This document shows, in pieces, positions 1-4,696 of a stretch of DNA of 5,374 bases. The stretch covers positions 1 to 5,374 of the forward strand of contig JALUWC010000552.1 in NCBI GenBank assembly GCA_027019885.1. The letters are read 5' to 3'. Source of the stretch: Geoglobus sp. Its GTDB lineage: Archaea > Halobacteriota > Archaeoglobi > Archaeoglobales > Archaeoglobaceae. The position numbers and the translations under genes were made by a program. Positions within the stretch are counted from its first letter, which is position 1; every line of letters begins with the position of its first letter. Under the pieces are notes generated by a model. It had not been told where the DNA came from, did no database searches, and worked only from the letters and a program-made list of their open reading frames with translations.

Positions 1-27
1 GAAGGAGTGTTCTGTGCCCTGTGCAAT

Positions 28-40
28 ACAAAAATATGGA
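28..40 (+). promoter_or_regulatory. possible TATA box for the tRNA-Thr gene
   Basis: An A/T-rich stretch (acaaaaatatgg) lies about 20 bases before the first base of the mature tRNA. This is roughly where an archaeal box A would sit if transcription starts a few bases before the tRNA. The match to the archaeal TATA consensus is loose and no clear BRE is visible, so this rests mainly on position. Confidence 0.35.
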
Positions 41-52
41 AAAATTACTGAT

Positions 53-126
53 GCCGCCGTAGCTCAGCTGGTCAGAGCGGGTGACTCGTAATCACCAGGC
101 CGCGGGTTCGAATCCCGCCGGCGGCT
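53..126 (+). tRNA. tRNA-Thr (anticodon CGT)
   Basis: The sequence folds into a complete cloverleaf. The acceptor stem is GCCGCCG (53-59) with CGGCGGC (119-125). The D stem is GCTC/GAGC (62-65/75-78) with GG in its loop. The anticodon stem is GGTGA/TCACC (80-84/92-96), the variable loop has five bases (97-101), and the T stem is GCGGG/CCCGC with loop TTCGAAT. The anticodon loop CTCGTAA places CGT at 87-89, which reads the Thr codon ACG. The discriminator is T126 and CCA is not encoded. G1-C72, C2-G71 and U73 agree with known archaeal threonine identity elements. There is no intron. The acceptor and T stems are entirely G-C, which suggests growth at high temperature (inference). Confidence 0.97.
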
Positions 127-226
127 TTATAAAAGGTCTCAAAATTTATCCCGAGAACATGAAAGCAGAAGAATAGCGGTTGATAGCTGTTGATTTGCAG
201 AACCTGAAACTGTAAGAGAAATGCTA

Positions 227-247
227 TGAAACATTAAATCATAAATA
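227..247 (+). promoter_or_regulatory. possible BRE/TATA promoter of the fabG-like gene
   Basis: A purine-rich BRE-like tgaaaca is followed by the A/T-rich elements ttaaat (234-239) and ataaata (241-247). A start site about 25 bases downstream would fall near 260-268 and leave a short leader containing the ribosome binding site. The position is right for an archaeal promoter, but which of the two A/T elements is used cannot be decided by eye. Confidence 0.4.
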
Positions 248-269
248 CAACTGAAGTCCATTACTGATT

Positions 270-276
270 GAGGTGG
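270..276 (+). promoter_or_regulatory. ribosome binding site of the fabG-like gene
   Basis: GAGGTGG matches the archaeal Shine-Dalgarno core and is followed by TAGA and the ATG at 281. It fixes the start of the fabG-like reading frame. The same GGTGGTAGA-ATG arrangement recurs before the cohesin-like gene on the other strand. Confidence 0.75.
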
Positions 277-280
277 TAGA

Positions 281-1030
281 ATGGATCTGGAATTGAAGGA
301 CAAGGTTGCCATTGTAACCGGAGGAAGCAGAGGCATAGGTGCGGCGATTGCCATTGAACTTGCCAGAGAGGGAGTTGATGTTGCCATAAACTACAGAAAA
401 AGTGAAGAGCAGGCCAAACATGTTAAGGAAACCATTGAATCACTTGGAAGAAGATGCCTGCCTATCAAGGCAGACACGTCCAGTTTTCAGGATGCTCAGA
501 ACATGGTTAAAAAGGTCTTAGATGAATTCGGAAGGCTTGACATTCTTGTAAACAACGCTGGAGTCAACTGGGATGGAGTGGTGTGGAAGATGAGTGAAGA
601 GCAGTGGGATACTGTGATAAACATAAACCTGAAGGGGTACTTTAACTATATCAGAGCCTGCGCACCCATCTTCAAAGAGCAGAGATCGGGGAAAATCATC
701 AATCTCACATCAATCAATGGTTTGAGAGGGAAATTCGGGCAGTCAAATTACTCTGCAGCAAAGGCAGGAATCATAGGGCTGACAAAGGCAGTTGCAAGAG
801 AACTTGGCAAGTACAACGTCAATGTGAATGCTGTTGCACCGGGCATGATAATGACCGAGATGTATGAAACCGTACCAGAGGAGGTAAAACAGAATGCTCT
901 GGAAGAGATAGTTCTCGGGAGAGCTGGAGATCCAAAAGAGGTTGCGTGGGTTGTGGTGTTTCTCGCTTCAGAAAGAGCCAGACACATCACTGGTGAGGTA
1001 ATAAAGGTGGATGGTGGGCAGTACATCTGA
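281..1030 (+). CDS. fabG: FabG-like 3-oxoacyl-(ACP/CoA) reductase, SDR family
   Basis: This is a classical short-chain dehydrogenase/reductase of 249 residues, the usual FabG length. The Rossmann motif TGGSRGIG is at residues 13-20 and NNAG at 91-94. The catalytic tetrad is complete: N116, S144, Y157 and K161 (YSAAK). PG at 187-188 and the C-terminal GEVIKVDGG are typical of the family. A basic residue after the second strand (NYRKS, R39) suggests NADP(H) (inference). The family reduces 3-oxoacyl thioesters to 3-hydroxyacyl thioesters in the cytoplasm. Archaea generally lack bacterial-type ACP-dependent fatty acid synthesis, so a CoA thioester or another carbonyl substrate is as likely as an ACP one. 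The ATG has a strong ribosome binding site. The gene is monocistronic in this window and converges with the operon on the other strand. Family assignment is secure; substrate is not. Confidence 0.93.
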   Translation: MDLELKDKVAIVTGGSRGIGAAIAIELAREGVDVAINYRKSEEQAKHVKETIESLGRRCLPIKADTSSFQDAQNMVKKVLDEFGRLDILVNNAGVNWDGVVWKMSEEQWDTVININLKGYFNYIRACAPIFKEQRSGKIINLTSINGLRGKFGQSNYSAAKAGIIGLTKAVARELGKYNVNVNAVAPGMIMTEMYETVPEEVKQNALEEIVLGRAGDPKEVAWVVVFLASERARHITGEVIKVDGGQYI

Positions 1031-1048
1031 AGTTTTAATTTATTTTGC
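1031..1048 (+). terminator. T-rich archaeal-type terminator after fabG
   Basis: Directly after the fabG stop comes agttttaatttattttgcc, with three T-rich blocks and no clear hairpin, which suits the oligo-T terminators of archaea. The 49 bases between the two convergent genes hold no other recognisable element. Seen from the minus strand this spacer is A-rich, and no equally good terminator for the leftward operon is visible. Confidence 0.5.
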
Positions 1049-1079
1049 CATCACATAGTTTAAACGCCAGGATTACTTA

Positions 1080-1974
1080 TCAGTTAAAAAGGTAGATCCT
1101 TCCCTCATCTGACCCCGCAACCACCTTTGAGGTACTTTCCAATACTGCAAAGGTGTAAATGGTGTCTTCAGTTTCATATTTTTCTGTATCAGTTTTCCAT
1201 TCACCCCCAACACATATACGCCATCATTTTCAGAGTAAAGGACACAGTCTCTGGCAGTAACCAAACTCTTCACCTCTTCTTCAGCCTCCCACATCCACAG
1301 AGTGCCCTTTTCTGTTAGAAAGTAAACTGTTTTGTAGTCTGAAAATGCCACCCCATTTTGCGATGCAGAAAAAGAGGAAGGAGTTACAGCAATCTCTCTC
1401 AAAACCTCCCACCCGTGCTCAGCAAGTAGACATTCTGAGTACCTACCGCGATGTTCGTGAGTGAGGCTGAAAGCAAGGCTGATCCAATGCTCTTCCCTAT
1501 GTTTCTGATCCATACAACATTGCCATCCAGATCCAGCATGTGCACTTTTGCTCCAATAAAGTCTCTCGTAACGGCAATCAGCTTTCCAGAGGTAGCAGCG
1601 AGTTCATCCACATGTCTGGCCAGCTTTAATGCAACTTCAGCTTCTTCGTTAAAGATGCAGATGCTTCCATCATTGAAGCCGAGAACGATTTTGCCAGATA
1701 TGACCAACATTGAGCTAACCGAATTTTTAAACCTCCGCTCCCAGATGAGCTCGCCATCTGATGAGAAAAGGGAGAGAGTGTTTTTACAAGCTACTGTAAC
1801 ACTATAGCTGGTGATTTCCACAATTTTTATCTCTTTTTCCATGTTCCAGTCCCACAGAAGATTGCCGTGATGACTTAAAGCATAAATCTCACCATTACCA
1901 AGTCCCGCTAAAATCAAATCTGAGGAGATTGAGAGTGTTTTTACCCAAAAACCTGCATCAAAAAGCAGCTCCAC
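1080..1974 (-). pseudogene. seven-bladed beta-propeller protein (WD40/PQQ-like), two frameshifts
   Basis: The first frame starts at GTG 1974, one base after the preceding stop, with GGGTGG at 1984-1979 as ribosome binding site. It runs 191 codons to a TGA at 1401-1399. The propeller pattern continues in another frame, and after about 1150 in a third that ends VVAGSDEGRIYLFN at TGA 1082-1080. Adding one base near 1401-1404 (T4 on the coding strand) and one near 1149-1151 (T3) restores 298 codons. That product has about seven repeats of the form (V/I)xxGxxxGxIYxLxxxGxLxW, for example ILAGLGNGEIYAL, IVLGFNDGSICIF, NIAVGTQNVYLL and GTLWMW. No signal peptide or N-glycosylation sequon is seen, so it is probably cytoplasmic; such propellers usually act as protein-binding scaffolds. 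Neither break has a slippery heptamer. Mutation or base-calling error are both possible. If left unshifted, the third frame reads on to a stop at 1073. Confidence 0.75.
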
Positions 1975-1975
1975 T

Positions 1976-2785
1976 TTACCACCCTGCAATAAGCGAACTC
2001 CTTAGGGCAATCGCGGAAATGTAGATTATGAAGGATACCATGAGGCTTACTGCAAAGTATTGATAGAGGTAGTCTTCAAACCTTTTTCCATTATATTTTG
2101 CAATCAGAAGAAATAATATCCCCACAGCTGCCGATACAAGGAGAAATACAACCATCAGCGGGATTGTTGCGTAAAAAACTATGAACAGAAGCAAATCGAC
2201 AAGGTCAAGCTGAATTTCTGTCTTTGAATTCTGAATGTCTCCGACTGTAACGACTGCACTGTGGAGCTTGAGGTTGACAGGATTGCCATTTCTGTCATAA
2301 GCGTGAGATGGCAGTGAAAAGCTCAATTCTGTTTTCCCGTTGCGGAGGGCTTTGAGGGTAATGGTAGCAACGCTATCTCTGCTTTCATTGCTGAAGTTTA
2401 TCCTTAGGCTGAGATAGTTCATAACCCGGTGATTGTGAACGTAGCCGAATGAGTGGTTCATTCTGTATTCTGATGAAACCTTCACTATCTCCACAACGCT
2501 TCCGCCATAGACCATGTTCAGCTCTGCATATTCGGCTAAGGAGGTATTTTTAACAACCACCTCTACAATTGCTGTCTCATTTTGATTCAATTTTAACTCA
2601 TCTGGTTCAAAATACACTATCAAATAATCTCCCGAGGACTCGTTTACAGTGATTATCTGGTTGACGATTATCTGGCTGTCAGGCTGAAAGCTGTTCTGGA
2701 AATAGATCCACGTACCCACAACTGCTGAAAGTGCAGCAATAGCTACCAGCGCTATTGCATACATTCTTTTCAACCCATTTCTCAT
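1976..2785 (-). CDS. membrane-anchored protein with cohesin-like extracellular domain
   Basis: The product has 269 residues. A basic N terminus (MRNGLKR) leads into a membrane segment at about 8-28. An extracellular beta-rich domain follows at about 55-181, then hydrophobic segments at about 194-229 (one long or two short helices) and 243-262. The domain resembles cohesin modules: an opening strand (about 56-78), VVEIVKVSS in the middle, then VATITLKA (139-146), a G-T-E-L-S-F type strand, YDRNGNPV (163-170) and a closing SAVVTV. Six N-glycosylation sequons (N48, N69, N80, N110, N130, N133) all lie in this region, which supports export. Cohesins bind dockerin partners, and cohesin modules without cellulosomes are known in Archaeoglobus. 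ATG 2785 is preferred because GTGGTGG lies five bases upstream; a TTG at 2833 would add 16 residues. The gene begins one base after the tiny ORF and ends one base before the propeller GTG. The cohesin call is by eye and moderate. Confidence 0.72.
   Translation of the reverse strand: MRNGLKRMYAIALVAIAALSAVVGTWIYFQNSFQPDSQIIVNQIITVNESSGDYLIVYFEPDELKLNQNETAIVEVVVKNTSLAEYAELNMVYGGSVVEIVKVSSEYRMNHSFGYVHNHRVMNYLSLRINFSNESRDSVATITLKALRNGKTELSFSLPSHAYDRNGNPVNLKLHSAVVTVGDIQNSKTEIQLDLVDLLLFIVFYATIPLMVVFLLVSAAVGILFLLIAKYNGKRFEDYLYQYFAVSLMVSFIIYISAIALRSSLIAGW
1979..1984 (-). promoter_or_regulatory. ribosome binding site deciding the GTG start of the propeller gene
   Basis: GGGTGG followed by TAAA and GTG (1974-1972) mirrors the GGTGGTAGA-ATG layout of the cohesin-like gene and of fabG. 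It favours GTG 1974 over an in-frame TTG at 1989, which lies upstream of this site and has no comparable one of its own. The site is embedded in the last codons (Gly-Trp-stop) of the upstream gene. Confidence 0.65.
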
Positions 2786-2786
2786 T

Positions 2787-2905
2787 CTACCACCACATGA
2801 ACTCTGTAAAAACAAATACAGGGAGGAAAGCAAACAGAATTATCGCAATTAAATAATACACTTTTTTGTTTTCTCCCCCTGCCTATACGACCTCAACCTC
2901 CTCAT
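2787..2905 (-). CDS. tiny single-span membrane peptide, two frames joined at a -1 slippery site
   Basis: The first frame begins at ATG 2905, overlapping the lipoprotein stop as ATGA, with the strong site GAGGTGAG at 2918-2911. It encodes 18 residues rich in basic side chains (MRRLRSYRQGEKTKK, then CII) and stops at 2851-2849. The codons ACA AAA AAG contain A AAA AAG in the zero frame. A -1 shift there continues into GTG TAT TAT at 2861 and yields a hydrophobic stretch (YYLIAIILFAFLPVFVF) ending FMWW at a TAG (2789-2787). The joined product is 39 residues with a basic N terminus and one membrane helix, probably N-in. The second frame could instead start by itself at GTG 2861, with AGGGGGAG at 2880-2873 as its site, giving 24 residues. 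The last codons (TGG TGG TAG) form the ribosome binding site of the next gene. No family is recognised. A lost base in the A6 run is the other explanation. Confidence 0.55.
2861..2867 (-). promoter_or_regulatory. A AAA AAG slippery heptamer (possible -1 frameshift site)
   Basis: On the coding strand the heptamer is in the correct X XXY YYZ phase relative to the ATG at 2905. It is identical to the slippery site of Escherichia coli dnaX. A Shine-Dalgarno-like AGGGGGAG ends five bases before it; dnaX also has an upstream stimulator, but at a wider spacing. Downstream only a weak pairing (AATT-gcgat-AATT) is visible, not a strong stimulatory hairpin. A related -1 site (A AAA AAT) is known in an archaeal gene, the Sulfolobus alpha-fucosidase. 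Confidence 0.45.
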
Positions 2906-4017
2906 GATAACTCACCTCGAGGCATACGGTAAACGCATCCGGTAATGTAATTATATCCCTCAACAACCTCAATCTCTCCGTTTTCGTACACGATTGCTTT
3001 AACGTAGATGATCCTCTCCTGGAAGGGGATGTAGTAAATCCTTTCAATAACGAATCGATCATCTGCCTTTTCAACAATTGTAGCATTTGTAGGTGGTCTC
3101 ATCTCAACTTTTATCTCCTTGCACTGCTCTTTTATGGTTTCAACAAACTCCGAAAGTTCTTCTTCCGTTGTGATCTCCTTGTAAGACCTCCCTTCAGCAG
3201 AATACTGCGTGTCATGCATAAGAAACTGCAGGTAGCGTAAAGCTTCTTTCTCGCTTTTCAGGAAGGCGAAGAGAAAAGCTGCCTGCTTTGCATTCATGGG
3301 CTCTACAGAAAAGCCGTAGTCTCTGTGTACTGCCATAACTACACCAAGAGCATCAGCTCCAGCAGTATCGTAAATTACTCGTTTCAGCGTAAATCCCTCC
3401 CGTACGGTTAGGTTGGGGTTAATGTCCTCCTCAGCCAGTGATTGAATAACCTTACCCTTTTCGCCAACCATACAGTCCTCGAGCACGATTATTTTACCGT
3501 TGTAATAGCCTACCTTGTGGCGGGGAACGATGAAACCTTCTCGTTCCTCATCTGTGTCCGGATTTACAATGTATCCTGTTGCGTTTGCAAATGTTCTTGC
3601 ATCTGGCTTAACAGTCAGGTGAGCGAGTATTCTGAGATCGTGGCTCTGGGGGCGAATTTCTAGGTATTTATCAGAGGGTAAAAGGTGCACCACGTAGATG
3701 TCGCCAGCTTCGATCGTTTCGCTGTCGTTTCCAGGTCGAAGCACGCTTACGTTTGCAGTGTCGCCGAAGAAGAAAAATCTCTCTCCAGTTTCAACGAAGA
3801 AGGCATCCACCGGAATTTTTCTCTCGCCTGAAGTAGAGTTTATAATTACTACCGCATCGTAGGCGGAGTTGTTCTGGAAGATTGTGAGGAGGTCAAGGCT
3901 GATTTCGGTGACTTTTGGTGGTGTTGGGGAAACACATCCAGCGATTAAAATTGTAGTGATAAAAAAGAGTGAAAGAAACCATCGACATTTTGTTTTTGTT
4001 GTTATTTTAGAATTCAT
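2902..4017 (-). CDS. secreted lipoprotein of unknown function
   Basis: The product has 371 residues. Basic residues at the N terminus are followed by a hydrophobic stretch (13-26) and the lipobox LIAGC, with C28 as the predicted lipid-modified residue; a short Pro-rich tether (SPTPP) follows. The mature protein is mixed alpha/beta. An N-terminal beta-rich part spans about 40-215, a helical middle about 240-300 (NAKQAAFLFAFLKSEKEALRYL, then TTEEELSEFVETIKEQC), and a C-terminal beta part about 305-363 (RFVIERIYYIPFQERIIYVK). Seven N-glycosylation sequons (N49, N60, N89, N97, N145, N202, N311) fit a surface location. Other cysteines are at 11, 182, 299 and 361, and C182, C299 and C361 could form a disulphide. 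The start overlaps the end of the previous gene by 11 bases, with a weak GTGATCT before the ATG. The stop overlaps the start of the tiny membrane gene. I recognise no enzymatic motif or named family. Confidence 0.85.
   Translation of the reverse strand: MNSKITTKTKCRWFLSLFFITTILIAGCVSPTPPKVTEISLDLLTIFQNNSAYDAVVIINSTSGERKIPVDAFFVETGERFFFFGDTANVSVLRPGNDSETIEAGDIYVVHLLPSDKYLEIRPQSHDLRILAHLTVKPDARTFANATGYIVNPDTDEEREGFIVPRHKVGYYNGKIIVLEDCMVGEKGKVIQSLAEEDINPNLTVREGFTLKRVIYDTAGADALGVVMAVHRDYGFSVEPMNAKQAAFLFAFLKSEKEALRYLQFLMHDTQYSAEGRSYKEITTEEELSEFVETIKEQCKEIKVEMRPPTNATIVEKADDRFVIERIYYIPFQERIIYVKAIVYENGEIEVVEGYNYITGCVYRMPRGELS
2911..2918 (-). promoter_or_regulatory. strong ribosome binding site before ATG 2905
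   Basis: GAGGTGAG lies five bases before ATG 2905 and is among the best ribosome binding sites in the window. It sits inside the last codons of the lipoprotein gene (Arg-Gly-Glu). Its presence is the main reason to treat the 18-codon frame after it as a real translation start. Confidence 0.6.
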
Positions 4018-4696
4018 AGATCACACAGGCTTTGACATTTCCAAGCGAAGCAAAAGACGTATCTTCGTAAATGGCATATATTCTATAGTTTCCGCTAAGT
4101 AAATCAACATTTCCTTCCTTTCCAGACCAGATCCTAATCCAAACAGCATTCTCTGTCCACTCGCCAGGAGATGGGGCAGTAATATGGAGCTTATCTATAT
4201 ACGCCTCAATTACCTCAGAAAAACTTATGCTTACTGTTTGTGGATGTACAATTGGAAAATGAGCGAAGTTCGGATATGGGCTGTTGTACGGTCCACAGCA
4301 AACTGTTCTTTTCTGTCCTCCCATTCTTATCGTTCTTTTGCACTCTCTCAAATAGAGCTCATAATACTGCTTAGCTTTATTACTAGCTGATCTTGCAGCT
4401 CTTTCAAAAACTCTCGATTCCTCCTCATTTTTAGCCTCAGCAGCCATTTTAAAAAATATGGTTGCGAGATTACTCCACCTTGCATGTTCGGATTTTAGCG
4501 TTTCGCATTCTGGTTTTTCTTTTGTTTTTACTTCACGTAACTCTATTCTTTCTATCATTTTATTTTTTATTGCGGTTGTTAAAATGTAATTTACTGAAAC
4601 TCCCTGCAGTTCTGAGATTTCTTTTGATAGTGATTCGTGCGCCTTTTTATATTTACCGTACTCAGCTTCCCCTAACACCTTTCTTGGATTCATCAT
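4007..4696 (-). CDS. unknown protein: helical N-terminal half, beta-rich C-terminal half
   Basis: The product has 229 residues and no signal peptide or membrane segment, so it is probably cytoplasmic. Residues 8-125 are highly charged and predicted helical, with stretches that could form a coiled coil or helical bundle (KYKKAHESLSKEISEL; FFKMAAEAKNEEESRVFERAA; KAKQYYELYLRECKR). A loop with Cys-Cys and aromatic/Pro residues (CCGPYNSPYPNF, 133-144) leads into a beta-rich half (about 150-229: VSISFSEVIEAYI, VWIRIWSG, YRIYAIYE, KACVIYEF). Cysteines are at 64, 119, 133, 134 and 224. ATG 4696 overlaps the preceding stop as ATGA and has GAGGTGAT at 4707-4700, a full match to the archaeal Shine-Dalgarno; a second ATG follows immediately. 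The 3' end overlaps the lipoprotein start by 11 bases. No family is recognised. Confidence 0.8.
   Translation of the reverse strand: MMNPRKVLGEAEYGKYKKAHESLSKEISELQGVSVNYILTTAIKNKMIERIELREVKTKEKPECETLKSEHARWSNLATIFFKMAAEAKNEEESRVFERAARSASNKAKQYYELYLRECKRTIRMGGQKRTVCCGPYNSPYPNFAHFPIVHPQTVSISFSEVIEAYIDKLHITAPSPGEWTENAVWIRIWSGKEGNVDLLSGNYRIYAIYEDTSFASLGNVKACVIYEF

Noticed and set aside
53..126. tRNA-Thr as an attachment site of an integrated element
   Set aside because: The tRNA is intact, no repeat of its 3' half is seen elsewhere in the window, and the adjacent gene is a fabG-like enzyme rather than an integrase.
127..280. Small RNA or small gene between the tRNA and fabG
   Set aside because: No box C/D or other RNA motif and no frame with a ribosome binding site is visible; the only open frame there is antisense and extends into fabG.
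1058..1065. GTTTAAAC palindrome between the convergent genes
   Set aside because: It is only eight bases of A/T-rich dyad with no flanking symmetry, as expected by chance in such a spacer.
1399..1420. Programmed frameshift at the first break of the propeller gene
   Set aside because: The codons AGG TTT TGA do not form an X XXY YYZ heptamer in the needed phase, and re-pairing the Phe tRNA on GTT would mismatch at the first position.
1451..1807. Plus-strand open frame of 118 codons
   Set aside because: It lies fully opposite the propeller gene, whose blade repeats are clear; its product is composition-biased and no ribosome binding site supports it.
2883..3086. Minus-strand open frame of 67 codons within the end of the lipoprotein gene
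   Set aside because: It overlaps well-formed lipoprotein coding sequence in another frame, has low-complexity content and ends at a stop just before the slippery site without a plausible start.
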